From Viola odorata (taxonomy: Eukaryota; Streptophyta; Magnoliopsida; Malpighiales; Violaceae), in the NCBI GenBank assembly GCA_963691705.1, contig OY829541.1:33430719-33494718 (forward strand): a DNA stretch of 64,000 bases, read 5' to 3'. Below, piece after piece: positions 32,876-43,806 of the stretch (positions are counted from its first letter, which is position 1; every line of letters begins with the position of its first letter). Both the position numbers and the translations under genes were made by a program. Under the pieces are notes generated by a model. It had not been told where the DNA came from. It was given only the letters and a program-made list of their open reading frames with translations, and made no database searches.

Positions 32876-33866
32876 AATATGAAGAAGTAACAAGTTAAAT
32901 TAAGTATGTTTTGAATGTTTAAATTTGTAGTATTCATGTCATGAACAAATAATTCAAGACTATTTTATATGTATTTTATTTTCATGAATGAAAATATTAT
33001 ATTTATATTTAATTTTTAATTCCTATTTTGGATTTTTAGATTAATTTCTGAATTTTACAATATTTTTGGAATTTTTTGGTTAATTAATTTTCTTTTGGAT
33101 TTCTATAATTTTTTTGAACAAATAATTTCATGTCCAAATAATTCAAGACATTTTTTTTTTGAGTTTTTACATATTTTTCTGGATTTTTAGATTAATATGT
33201 TTTTGGATTTTTTACATTTGTTTTGGATTTTTTAAATTTTTTGGATTTTTTACATTTTTTAGGGATTTTTTACATTTTTTCTAAACTTATAGTGTTAATT
33301 CTGAAAAACCGTTTTGCATTTGCAAAACTTCAAATATGGCGTTTGCAAAATTTTCTAAACTTGTAGTGTTAATTCTGAAAATCTGTTTTGCAATTGCAAA
33401 ATTGAAAAATTTGCTGAAAATTTTCCATTTGCAAAATGTTGCTGTGAAACAAATTTTGGAAAATTTTCTAACTTTTGAAAAATTTTCAAAAAATTTTCAA
33501 AAATTTCCCCCCCCTAAATGGCTTGTGCTTTTCAATTTAGACATGAATATATTTAGCATATTTATATTTGACCTTTAACAAACTTAAAATAGGCTACTAT
33601 TTAGTTTATTATTATTTTTTCAAAAAGTATTAGTATTGTTTTTTAATTAAAATAAAATTGACTTAACAAAAGTAGTAGCTTTTGTTTTTCAAAAAAATAA
33701 GAAATAGTTGTTAGGTGAATACGATTTCGAGTTTTCTAAGGCTGAAAAATGCATTCTGCAAAACAGAAAACGTACTGTAGCTGTGAAAGAGAATAATTTT
33801 TTTGTTGTTTTGCAAAAACTGAAAATTTTGCAAAACAGAAATTTTGCGTTGTGAAACGCAGCCTAA

Positions 33867-34121
33867 GTTTTTTTTTTTCTCTTTTCTTGATGTAGTTACG
33901 TTAAATATATATATATATATATTTTCTTGATGCAACTACGTTTTCTTCTTAGTTGCCGCATCAACACACACAGAGGGGAGCGCATCAACATACGCAGAGG
34001 GGAGAAGGTAGCTCTTTTGATTTATTATTTCTTCATGCTTTATCGTTTCTAAACCCAGCCGATATATATATATAACACATAATTACATAATTAACAAAAC
34101 TAAAATAAATAATAAATACTA
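33867..34121. other. Spacer with (TA)n and a short duplication
   Basis: No gene. It has a short (AT)n run (33,905-33,921), two copies of TTTTCTTGATG(T/C)A(G/A)(T/C)TACGTT around it, and a tandem pair of GCATCAACA(C/T)AC-CAGAGGGGAG (33,958-34,006). Confidence 0.6.
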
Positions 34122-34380
34122 CTCCTTCCGTCCCTCAATGATTGTCGTTTTAGCTTTTGCTTTTACTGTTTCGGCACGTATCTTAAAACGGCCGGCAGAC
34201 GACCTATTTGAGACAATTTTGCCCTAATTTTTTCTAGGAAGTACGTTAAGGATTAACGTACGTTCAAAAAAAAAATCAGATTTTTTTGGGGTAAAATAGT
34301 GCCTCATCCGACCTCCTCGATATGCGTTCCCTATTGAATATTGGGATGCGAGGAAGACATTTATTGAGGGACAGAGAGAG
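34122..34380. mobile_element. Stowaway-like MITE, second copy
   Basis: 259 bp flanked by TA, with inverted ends CTCCTTCCGTCCCTCAATG and CTCTCTCTGTCCCTCAATA. Its inside is clearly similar to the MITE at 20,550-20,809, sharing CGTTTTAGC, TTACTGTT, GGAAGTACGTTAAGG and TATTGGGATGCGAGGAA. The two are members of one family. Confidence 0.88.
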
Positions 34381-34637
34381 TATATTTTAAGAAAATTATT
34401 TGTACTCTCTTGTCTCAATAAAAGAAATGCATAGTTTCATATTAATTAACTAAAATATTTTACTCGCATATTTTGCGAACGAGTAATCTTACATTCCACT
34501 ATTAACTTAGATAAGTTGAGGTGACCCGCCTTGTTGAAGGTCGTCCTCCCTCAACCTTATATTTAATTGTTAATTGGGTTTTTTTTTCAATGTGGTACTA
34601 CTTAATACCAACATCCACCGAGTTCCTTGCTTTCAAT

Positions 34638-35752
34638 TAGACCTGGCAATTTGTCCCGTAGACCCGCGACCCGTCCCGAGACCCGGGAAATCGGGCCGGG
34701 TCGGGTCCAAATATTGGTCCTGAAAATTACCCGGTCCCGAAAATTTTCGGGACCGTCGGGTCAGACCCGAGACCCGACAACAACCTTTCCTTAAAAAAAA
34801 AAAAAATTTCCTAAATTTCTATTTTCTAATATGTTATTGCTAAGTTAGGGGAGGTGGATTTGGTAAGAAGTGATGGTATCATTTAATTGCATGAAAATCA
34901 AGGAATTGAATTGAATGACAATTATTACCTGCCATTTCCCAATTCAATTCAATTCAATTTCCCGTAATGGAATGGGTTAGGGGAGGTGGATTTGGTAAGA
35001 AGTGATGGTGTCATTTAATTGCATGAAAATCAAGGAATTGAATTGAATGACAATTATTACCTGCCATTTCCCAATTCAATTCAATTCAATTTCCCAATTC
35101 AATTTAATTCTTTGATTTTCATGCAATTATTAAATGCACTCTTCCCTTATTTTTTAAACTGACATGTATATTTAGTATATTTATTATTTTAATTATTTTA
35201 ATTTGGTTATTTTCAATTGAATAACGGTCACAAGGGAGCTTTAATAATGAACAAAAGAAGAAAGTGGCTAATGTCATTTATGCGTATTGCATGAATGATA
35301 TTTCTTACATTTGACTCATTTTTTAAATTAAATTTGATTGATTTTTAAATTAAATTTGATTGATTTTAATTTTTAATGTTTGATTGATTTTTTATTTTTT
35401 TAAAGCATTGATTGTTATAATTTATAGTAATTAATTAACTAAATAAGCATTAGTTTAAATTTTAACGAAAGGACCTAATTGAAAATTGATGATTACGAAA
35501 TAAGGAGGACTTAATTGAAAACTCATAATTAAAAAGGATCAAATTGAATTTTAAAAAATAAAATAAAAAAAAATAAAATCCCCGGGCTGGGTCGGGTCCA
35601 GTCCCGGACCCGAGCCATTTACCCGGGCCGGGACCGGGACCAATTTTTGGTCCCGTATTTCTTCCGGGTCGGGTCCAGTCCCGGCCCGATTTTTCACAGG
35701 TCTTCCGGGTCCCGGGTCGGGTCTGACCCGCAGACCCGGATTGACAGGTCTA
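34638..35752. mobile_element. Non-autonomous hAT element
   Basis: 1,115 bp with a perfect 8-bp target duplication CTTTCAAT (34,630-34,637 and 35,753-35,760) and inverted ends TAGACCTGGCAAT and TAGACCTGTCAAT. Both termini (about 150 bp) are very GC-rich and made of many GGGTC/GACCCG motifs in both orientations, as expected for hAT subterminal binding sites. The inside is AT-rich with a 131-bp direct duplication. No transposase is encoded. Confidence 0.93.
34846..35105. repeat. 131-bp direct duplication inside hAT element
   Basis: GGGGAGGTGGATTTGGTAAG starts at about 34,848 and again at about 34,979, each followed by the same run of TTGCATGAAAATCAAGG, AATTGAATTGAATG and CCATTTCCCAATTC. An inverted partial copy (CCTTGATTTTCATGCAAT-like) lies at about 35,110-35,140, giving a foldback. 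Confidence 0.8.
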
Positions 35753-35760
35753 CTTTCAAT

Positions 35761-36450
35761 GGTACGACCAGGTTCCTATACAGTTTTGTTTTATTTACTT
35801 GGGGACAGTTTAGGAGGTACATTTTGTAAGACTTTAAAGTCTTTTCTTCTATAAAAATAAAAATAAAAAATTAATAATATATATTTTCCAGAAAAAATAA
35901 ATAAAGAGTTACTAAAAAGGAAAAAAGAAAAAGAAAAGAAACCTTGTTTTGTTCCTACTCTTCAACAAGTCAATCGACTCAAATTCTCTCTTGCTCAGGA
36001 GTGCAGAAAAAAACCAAGAAGAAATCCAGTCAGTGTCGCGCTTGCTACTTGCTCTATCGTAGCCGACACCTATTCTATTCCTCGTTTTCCATGGTAATCT
36101 TCTCCTTCAACTCATCTTCGCCATTTCATTTCTGTTTCCCAATCCCTAATTTCTGTTCCGAATTAGGGTTCTTCAATCCCCTGTGATTTCATTTTATTTC
36201 GTTTTAAACTTTGCCCTTTGCCTCTTGCCTTTTGTTGCCGGGATGGCTTAGTCCATCCTTTGGGAGTTTTCCTGTTATTTTGACGATGTCGCAACTTTTT
36301 TCTTTGTTGGTCTCGTTTCATGATGTGACTGTTTCAATGAAGTTAGTAGGCCTTGCTATCAGAATTATAATAGTGGCTATCATACCTTATGCGGTTGCAC
36401 GCCCTCCGCGGTTGCTAAAATATTTCTGTCTTTTACAGACATAATGTTTC
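35761..36450 (+). promoter_or_regulatory. Possible host-gene promoter and 5' leader, truncated
   Basis: Plant promoter-like layout: TATAAAAATAAA (about 35,851), a CT-rich leader from 35,940, and an ATG at about 36,090 directly followed by a GTAATC splice donor. It continues with CCCTAATTTCTGTTCCGAATTAGGGTTC-like leader sequence. The frame from that ATG is short (about 31 codons). No recognisable coding exon follows. The sequence gives way to retroelement repeats after about 36,450-36,650, so a gene may have been cut off here. Confidence 0.3.
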
Positions 36451-36726
36451 ATAGCGGTTCATCTTTCGAGGGAGGCTTTCCTGTGGCGCCTTGTGTTTAA
36501 TTCTGCATTTATCGCTGCGTTAACCCTGTATTCTGCATTGTTATTTCTTTAGTGATGTTTTGAGGAACAAAGTAGTTATTATTTCCATCCGTGCCGTGCA
36601 TAGTTTTGTGCATAGTTTCCATGTTACGATAGAGACATCTCTCCAGCTCAACTTCACCGGGTATCAACCGCTCGGCTACTAGCTGGGATATCTCTCCTTG
36701 TTTTAAATGCCAACGATCGGCTTGGG

Positions 36727-37215
36727 GCGTGCCTCGTCTTAGTGAGCCATCTGATCAGGACCGGGCATCATAAGGATAGGATTTTCACTCCCAAGCGTTG
36801 AAACCTCACGTTCCTGGAGCGTGCCTCGTCTTAATGGGCCGTCTATTTGAGCACGGTTACCACAAGGATAGGATTTTCACTTCCAGAACGGAGTTACTAC
36901 CTCCTTGGGGGCGTGCCTCGTCTTAATGACCCGTCTGTATGAGCACGGCTGCCACAAGGATAGGATTTTCACTCCCCAGGATGCCGGAGTGTGCCTCGTC
37001 TTAATGGGCCGTCTATGTGAGCACGGTTACCACAAGGATAGGATTTTCACTCCCGGGGGCGTTGGGGCGTGCCTCGTCTTAATGGGTCGTCTATGTGAGC
37101 ACGGTTACCACAAGGATAGGATTTTCACTACCAACGCTATTTATGCCAGGGCGTGCCTCGTCTTAGTGAGCTGTCTGATCAAGACCAGCCATCACAAGGA
37201 TAGGATTTTCACTCT
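36727..37215 (-). repeat. Six-copy tandem repeat in Tat 3' untranslated region
   Basis: Units start with G(C/T)GTGCCTCGTCTTA at about 36,727, 36,819, 36,911, 36,989, 37,067 and 37,151 (spacing 78-92 bp). Each ends with CACAAGGATAGGATTTTCAC. Array-bearing 3' untranslated regions are known in plant Tat elements. A 137-codon plus-strand frame here (36,905-37,318) merely follows the repeat. Confidence 0.9.
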
Positions 37216-37314
37216 TGGCATTCTTCATTATCTGCGTGTTGTTGGCCATAATATGCACAAAGATGCCTTTCATTTATGCGTTAGAGCAATATTAACAAGG
37301 CCAAATAGGAGAGA

Positions 37315-38478
37315 TTAGCTTCTAGCATGATATAGTTTTAAACGGGCTATATTCCAAGAGTTTGGTAGGGGAGTACCGTCAAGTGTTTCCAAATGATATG
37401 CTCTCTTTCCGATAACGCGATTGACCCGATAGGGCCCGTCCCAATTTGGGCTGAGTTTTCCCATGCGTTGCCCCGCTGCTCGTTTGTCTCTGAGCACTAA
37501 GTCTCCCGCTTTGAGCAATCGCTCCTTGACCTGTTTGTTATGGTACTGCGCCATTTTCCTTTTGTAATGCAAAGTTTTTAGGAGAACCTCTTCCTGTATT
37601 TCTGGTAGCGCATCAAGGTTAGCGCGTAACCTTTCTTCATTAACTTCTTCTCTGAAATATGCCACTTGCAGGCTCAAGGTGCCTATTTCTACCGGCGTGA
37701 CAGCCTCTGTTCCGAAGGCTAATGCAAAAGGCGTTTCTCCGGTAGTAGATTTCACGGTCATGCGATAGGCCCATATTACATATGGCAGCTCGTCTGCCCA
37801 TTTCTTTTTAGAACCTTCTAGGTTCCTTTTGATGCCACTGAGGATGCTGTGGTTGGTCACTTCTGCCTGACCATTGGTTTGCGGGTGCGCTACAGAAGAG
37901 AATCTCTGTTCAATTTGAAATTCTGCGCATTGATTTCTAAAGAATTGGCTTGTAAATTGTGTTCCGTTGTCGCTAACCAATATGCGAGGTACCCCGAATC
38001 GCATGATGACTTGATATTTGAAGAAACGCCAAATCTTCTTTGTGGTAATGTTAGCTACCGCCTCTGCTTCTGCCCACTTCGTGAAATAGTCTACCGTGAC
38101 GACCACAAACTTCAATTGGAATCTGGCTTTTCGAAACGGGCCCAATATATCAATTCCCCGCTTGGCAAACGGGCAAGGGGCGACAATTTCTGAAATTTTC
38201 ACGGCTGGTCTTCGTGGGATTTTGGCGTATTCTTGACATTTTTGACAAGATTTTACAAAATTGTGACAGTCTCTACGAATGGTGGGCCAGTAGAATCCCG
38301 AACGAAAGACCTGTGCTGCTAGGGTGTCACCAGCCACATGCATGCCGCATATTCCTTCATGGATTTCTCGCAAAGTATGGAGCCCTTCCTGTTCCGTTAT
38401 GCACTTCGCGACTGGATGAGAGAAACATTTTCGAATTAATTCCCCATTGTAGTATGTGCACCGTGCTGCTTGTTTCAA
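37315..38478 (-). pseudogene. Tat integrase
   Basis: Integrase that would insert the cDNA. N-terminal zinc finger H-H-C-C (EIHEGICGMH ... CQKCQ, about 38,365-38,235), core with GIDILGPF (Asp), LVSDNGTQF (Asp) and GQAEVTN (Glu), then a C-terminal DNA-binding part with a GDLVLR motif and NWDGPYRV. The three acidic residues are kept and this 387-codon frame is uninterrupted. It is separated from the upstream RNase H by a frame change in an A/T run at about 38,475-38,490. Confidence 0.85.
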
Positions 38479-39215
38479 AATTTCCTTTTTTCAGCGTTAT
38501 CTACTGGCAGCTCGTCATATTTCAAATATTTCACAACGGGAATTCTCCAATCGCTCTCTATTTCTTCTACGCACAGGGACACTTGTTCTTCCATGAAAGA
38601 GGGCACTGGTATCTGACCATAATGCACGTCTTTAGGTATGGAGGCTGTCGGGCTAGCTGCCATTTTAGCAAGATTGTCAGCTTCGCTATTATCCTCTCGA
38701 GGAATATGCTCGAAGCGGACTTGAATGCCTTTTCTCTTTGCCTCTGTTAGCTCATGTTTTACCTTTGTGAGGTATTGAATCATGATGGGTTCCCGCACTT
38801 GGGAATTTCCCAAGACTTGATCTATTACCAATTTAGAGTCCCCCCGTATCTTTAGCTGCGGATCATGCATTGTCCCTGCACCGCGTGTGGCTTCCGCGAA
38901 GAAGTTGTTGCCTATTCTGAGCCCGGCTAGTAACGCTTCATATTCGGCCGCGTTATTGGATAGCGGTTGCAGAATTCTGACGGCGTAGCGCATCTGTATG
39001 CCACCGGGTCCGATCATGAAAATTCTCACACCGGCTAGCTCTTGGTTTTTAGCTCCATCCACGTGAATAATCCACGCATCGCTGTAAGTATCTGGGGATG
39101 GGAGATCTGCCTCTTCTCCTTCCCCTTCTAGTGGGTTCACCGGCAGCTCTTGTGTAAATGTGCATTCTGCTATGAAGTCTGCTAACGCTTGGGCTTTGAT
39201 GGACGGTCTGACCTT
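38475..39215 (-). pseudogene. Tat archaeal-type RNase H domain (aRNH)
   Basis: The second RNase H that marks Tat elements. IIHVDGAKN (Asp, about 39,060), NNAAEYEALLAGL (Glu), IRGDSKLVIDQV (Asp) and NSEADNLAKMA (Asp) preserve the four metal-binding residues. An in-frame TAA at 39,216-39,218 separates it from the first RNase H. Confidence 0.85.
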
Positions 39216-40391
39216 TTATTGCAATCCATACTGCTCGAGTTTGATTGCCCAAATCAGCATTCTTCCTGAGGATTCAGGCTTTCTCAAGATTTTTCCCAGC
39301 GGTTGATCAGTAAGCACTACAACAGGATGAGCTTGAAAGTATCGATCCATCTTTCGTGTTGCCTGCACGAGGGCAAACGCTGCTTTCTCTATGCGAGTGT
39401 ACCGCGACTCAGCGTCCTTCAATATATGACTGACAAAGAATACGGGGCGATGAATATGCTTATCGCTCCGTACCAGGACGGCGCTGACCACCTCGTCGGT
39501 GACACCCAAATATAAATATAAAGCGTCCCCCGGTTCCGATCTTGTCAGCACCAGGTCAGATGAGAGGTAGGCCTTTATGCCGGCAAACGCTTCTTCGCAT
39601 TCTTTTGTCTACCCAAAGGGGGCTCTCTTACAGATAATTTTAAAAAATGGGAGGCATCTCTCGCCTTGCTTGGAGATAAACCGCCCTAACGCAATGATGC
39701 GCCCTGTGAGCTTTTGCACTTCTTTAACAGTTCGCGGGGATATCATGTCTTGGATCACTTTTATTTTCGAAGGATTAGGCTGGATGCCTTTCTGGCTAAC
39801 CACGTAGCCTAAAAATTTGCCTGTTTGGAACGCAAACATGCACTTTTGGGGATTTAACTTCATCTTGTATTCTCGCATCACGCCGAAAACTTCTTCTAGA
39901 TCGGCCACATGGTCCTCAAAGCTTCGACTTTTGACAAGTATGACATCTACGTAAGCCTCTACCTTTTTCCCAATTTGCTTCTCGAAAACTTTATTTGCCA
40001 TGCGTTGGAATGTTGCCCCAACATTTTTTAATCCAAACGGCATCACCGTATAGCAATAGGTGGCCTTGGGAGTGATAAAGGCAGTCTTTTCTTCATCTTC
40101 CGCAGCCATGGGGATTTGGTGATACCCTGAGTTAGCGTCCAATGAGCTCAGGTAGGCGTATCCCGCTGTCTGGTCGACTAGTTGATCGATTCGAGTTAGG
40201 GGATAACAGTCTTTGGGACATGCATCATTTAGATCGGTGAAGTCGATACACATGCGCCATTCTCCGTTAGGTTTTAGGACTAAGACGGGATTAGCCAACC
40301 ACGTTGGGTACTGGACTTCTTTGATGAAGCCAGCATCCGTGAGTTTCGATATCTCTTTCTCGATAGCTATCATCTTTTCCGGGGAGAAAGC
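39216..40391 (-). pseudogene. Tat reverse transcriptase and first RNase H
   Basis: Read from 40,391: RT fingers and palm with NPVLVLKPNG-WRMC-DF-DLN, SGYHQIPM and MPFGLKN-GATFQR. The catalytic box reads AYVDV where YVDD is needed, so the second Asp is lost and this RT could not work. The RNase H/connection part (39,551-39,219) has LYLYLGVTDEVVSAVLVR and FQAHPVVVLTDQPL. Stops: TGA at the start, separating it from the protease part (40,392), and TAG at 39,609-39,611. Confidence 0.87.
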
Positions 40392-41528
40392 TCACCTCTT
40401 TTTTTGGACGGGTGTGACGTCAGGGTTAACGTTGAGTCGGTGCTCTACTATTTCTCGCGAAATTCCAGGCATGTCCGCTGGCTTCCATGCGAATTCTCTT
40501 TTACATCTGTTCAATAGTCGAGCTAGCTGTGTGCTTTCTTCTACGTTCAGTTTTTCACTGACCAAAAAATTTAGTCCTTCGACTCCATTAACGGGAATTG
40601 GCTTCATGCTGTCTACTGGCCGAGTGCGCTTTTCCTCTCTGTCCTCAAAAGGGTCGTCTGCCACACACACATAACGGTCACAACTCTTTTGGGTCATAAG
40701 TAAATAGCACTCGGCGGCTAACTTTTGGTCCCCTTTGATCGAGACCACCCCATCCCACGAAGGGTATTTCATTTTCAAACGTATTTGCGATATCGCAACT
40801 CCAAAGCGATTGAGGTACGGCCGCCCGAGTATGGCGTTATATGGCAATGACAAATCTACAACCAAGAACAACAATTCTTCTGATCGTTTGGAAGTATCCT
40901 CTCTAAAGTATACTGGTAGCGTTGTAACTCCTACCACCGGGATCGGGACTCCGTCTACCCCAACTATTGGCTTCTTACAAGGCGTTAACTCACTGTCGGA
41001 ACGTTTCATCAAGTTATAGGCTTTGAGCCAGAACAGGTTGACCGTGCTCCCATTATCGACAAGGGTTCTCCTAACTCCATGATTGCCGATGACGGGCGTG
41101 ACTACTAGCGCATCGTTGTGCGGATAGACAACGCTTTTCTCGTCCTCTTCGGAGAACGGCAACACCATCCGGTCTAACGCGCTTATCGCTTTGCTCTTGG
41201 CTAACACGTTTTCTCTCTTTCGCTTGTCGCTAGCTGTAGGTGCTGACACCGTGGGTTCTTCGGAATATGGAGTGCCTCCTGCTATGATATTGATTATGGG
41301 AATGTCCCCTTCGTAAGAGGGCGCTTTCCTGTCACCGGTTGCCTTGTCCACTAGGTTGTTCCTGACCTCCTCCCTTATTTTAGTGGCAAATTCCCCGAGG
41401 TAGCCCTCCTCAACTAAGCGTTCTATTGCCAATTTCAATTCTCGGCACACGTCCGTGGAGTGCCCTTTAACTTTATGGAACTTGCAGAATACATTTTCCC
41501 TTCCTCCCATAATCACTCCTGGCTTCAC
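40392..41528 (-). pseudogene. Tat Gag C-terminus and aspartic protease
   Basis: Begins with a zinc-binding-like FCKFHKVKGHSTDVC (about 41,480), characteristic of Tat Gag. A linker follows, then the protease with VDNGSTVNLF (active-site Asp; D-N-G-S where D-(T/S)-G-(S/A) is usual) and a flap/second half with PYNAILGRPYLN. It reaches the RT N-terminus with FAWKPADMPGI. The frame is the same as the upstream gag and downstream RT pieces, separated by stops at 41,562-41,564 and 40,392-40,394. Confidence 0.83.
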
Positions 41529-41561
41529 AGGAGCGGGGTAACGGATAGGTAGGTTTCGCTG

Positions 41562-43134
41562 CTAAACTATCGCTAAAATTTCTGCCCTTGGGAGTATGAG
41601 GGATGGGAGATCAGGATCGTATATTCGCCCCTTGGGCGGATCAGTTTGCCTCCCCATAAGGGAATTCCTGAATCTTCTTCTCGAAAAGCTACCTCTTTGC
41701 CGATTTGAGGCCCTGGGGATGTGATCTTTTCGCTGTCCATAGTCATCAGTTGGCTGTGTGTCAGGGGTTGCGCTAATGTGGACGTTAGGTGCCAGATGCG
41801 TGTCTTGAGGTATACTTTGAGTTCGCTCTCTGTTTTCTTCTTCCTCCATTCTCGCATAATTGTGGGCCTTTAGCCTTAACGCATCTAGCATTGACGGCGG
41901 GTCTACTACCATTAAGGTATCTCGTAGCTTTTCGTAATGGCAGTTATGCTTCAAAGCTTCGACAGCAAAATCGATAGTGACCCCCGGTGTTAGTGATATC
42001 TCTAGGTCAAAACGACTCAAAAAGTCCTTCAAAGATTCTTGTGGTTTTCGATGAACATCGAATAGCGCTGCCGCAGACTTCCTAATGGGAACAGGGGGTG
42101 CTAAATCGGCTCCGAAATTTGGCTTCCAATTGGGAAAAGTTATCAATGGAACCTGCCGGAAGTCCTTCGAACCAAAGGCGTGCTACGCCAGATAGCGTCA
42201 TTACAAAGATTTAACATAGCGCCGCATCACTGTGAGTCTGGAATTGTACAAAATCTTTCACCTTGTTAAGATGCGAAATAGGGCCCTTTGTGCCATCATA
42301 CGATTCCGTAGGGAGTTTCACATGCCTGTTGACCCGGCGGTGTCTAACGCGGTGGCTGAATGGATGACCATTATGATCATCAGGAATTCCCTGCGGTTAA
42401 CGAAGGAGAGCGGGTTCGTCTAACTGCCTTTGGGCTCGAAAATCATACTCACGATGCTGCCTGGGAGATCGACTGCGACTCCTTGGTGTTCGGGTCTGGT
42501 GCCTTCTGCTACTTGATCTCTCGCTGTGCCTGGGAGATGGATCCCTGAACATCTCCTCTCGCATGTTGTCCTAATGATCTCTATATTCATCGTCCCATCG
42601 CTCCCCTTCAAGAACAGGAGCTCTCCTCCTATGCTGCTCGGATGGTTCGATGTGCCTGGGCGCGAGTTGCATGACTCCGACAGGGGCTGATGTCATAGGT
42701 AAGGATAGCGTAAAACCTCTAGACTGTTGGGGTGACAGTGGTCGATCAGCAATGATGGATGGAGTAAAAATCACATGAGAAGGCACGCTGGGCCCTGAGA
42801 CGTGAGGAGTAAATCCTGCAGCCAACTCTGTCAACTGATCTATCTAGGCACGAAGAGCCGATATCGAATTCACAACAGGATTGCCCGCGCTGTCTACTGC
42901 GGGTGCCCTCGCCTGGAAAAAGGAGTGACTGGGTCCTGGTATTTGAGATAGAGGAGTATATGGCTGGGATGTCAATGTTCTCGCTAGTTGTTCGGAAGAG
43001 GGATCCGGCATAGCTGGTGGGATTTTTTGCACTGTGGCGCCGACATCAGAGGTGGCGAAAGCGAAAAGTCACCTGCGGGTCTCGTATGAGAGGCTGGAAG
43101 ATTGGGACAGTGCAGGATCCGAGCCGGACTCCAT
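41562..43134 (-). pseudogene. Tat Gag, N-terminal and core parts
   Basis: The likely start is ATG at 43,134, about 70 bp after the PBS, opening MESGSDPALSQ. The N-terminal third is Pro/Ser-rich, with stops and at least one frame change (pieces 42,844-43,032 and 42,571-42,834 share a frame; 41,562-42,146 is in another). The Gag core at 42,146-41,900 has FLSRFDLEISLTPGV and the Asp/Pro-rich region typical of Tat Gag (KLRDTLMV-PP-ML-LRL-A). The C-terminal part continues at 41,528. Confidence 0.75.
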
Positions 43135-43202
43135 AATCCTCCGGATTTTTTAAGGGAGCAGAGCTTGGCTATTAAGGATGCTCACTTAATAGAACCAAAG
43201 CT

Positions 43203-43221
43203 CTCAATGAAAGCACCAATT
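43203..43221 (-). other. Tat primer-binding site region
   Basis: Directly inside the 5' LTR; on the minus strand it reads AATTGGTGCTTTCATTGAG. TTGGTGCTTTCATTGAG is a familiar sequence at this place in plant Tat elements. The priming tRNA is not assigned. Confidence 0.6.
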
Positions 43222-43797
43222 TGATAAGATTCAATCTGCTCGCTGGAGGATAGCGAGGGATTATGAGCCTTGTGGTCGACTGTCCCTGATGTCCGATGTA
43301 CCTGCACGGCGCCGGAGGGGGTCTCTGGCATAAACACTCCGATGTTTAAGTCAGTAATGATTGTATGAAATAGCAGCGCTTTGCCCAGCAATCTTAGGCT
43401 TACCTCCCTTCTTGGTGGCGGAGGTATTTATAGGCAAAATAGAGCCTTTCTGAGTGATCATGGTCACAAGGGGCTAACGCGCCCGTCAGAGGGGGTTAGA
43501 GTTCCCCGTTGATGGAGTGTTCTATCGTCGCGTCAGCTATATGTATGGAGGTAGGCGTTACCTAGGCAAGGCAACACCTATGCTCCTCACGGGATGCCTG
43601 GTCAGGCCTGGGATGGGGTAACGCCCTGTGTCTTGATGAAGTGACGTATGGGACCCCCCTGGTGTCGACCATCCCAGCGCCAGTTACACATAGGGAGGCG
43701 ATAGCCTCGACGCTACCGGGGCGGTAAGAGTAGCTTTTCCTTCCTTCCATGGTATATAGGACGAAAATGCCCTTTGTTGTTAGGGATATTGTTATCA
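43222..43797 (-). repeat. 5' LTR of Tat element
   Basis: 576 bp; on the plus strand it starts TGATAAGATTC and ends TTGTTATCA, giving TGATAA/TTATCA ends like the solo LTR at 571-1,072. It contains a TATA-like GGTATATAGG near 43,751, read on the other strand. CAAAG at 43,798-43,802 would be the target duplication, but the left copy beside a 3' LTR is missing. Confidence 0.85.
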
Positions 43798-43806
43798 CAA
43801 AGGATT

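Larger units (their letters stand above)
30110..33863 (+). mobile_element. PIF/Harbinger DNA transposon with degenerate transposase
   Basis: 3,754 bp flanked by TAA (30,107-30,109 and 33,864-33,866), the target site expected for PIF/Harbinger. Left end GGGGCTGTTTCACAACGC; right end, reverse complement, GGCTGCGTTTCACAACGC. Both are followed by AAAATTT and GCAAAA-type subterminal repeats. It contains one transposase gene. No Myb/SANT-like second ORF is visible. A MULE-like end fragment seems to sit at about 30,801-30,945, and AT-rich arms in inverted orientation flank the transposase (30,945-31,260 and 33,005-33,290). It is the likely parent type of the derivative at 18,982-21,104. Confidence 0.88.
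36640..43797 (-). mobile_element. Tat-lineage Ty3/gypsy element, 3' LTR not found
   Basis: Minus-strand element with 5' LTR at 43,222-43,797, gag to integrase from 43,134 down to 37,315, and a 3' untranslated region with tandem repeats (36,727-37,215). An extra archaeal-type RNase H between the usual RNase H and integrase places it in the Tat lineage. The base after the LTR starts CAAAG within Athila 1 pol, so it inserted in that Athila. No 3' LTR and no left target duplication next to a TGATAA end are seen. Left of about 36,640 there is neither Tat nor Athila sequence. Confidence 0.82.

Noticed and set aside
20550..34380. Foldback sequences that could be miRNA precursors
   Set aside because: They are Stowaway MITEs with TA target sites; the hairpins arise from their terminal inverted repeats, and no miRNA evidence can be read from sequence alone.
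36568..36572. CAAAG as a left target duplication for the Tat element
   Set aside because: It is not followed by a TGATAA LTR end or any LTR-like sequence, and a pentamer match is expected by chance.
36905..37318. 137-codon frame with HKDRIFT repeats
   Set aside because: A by-product of the tandem repeat in the Tat 3' untranslated region, antisense to the element.
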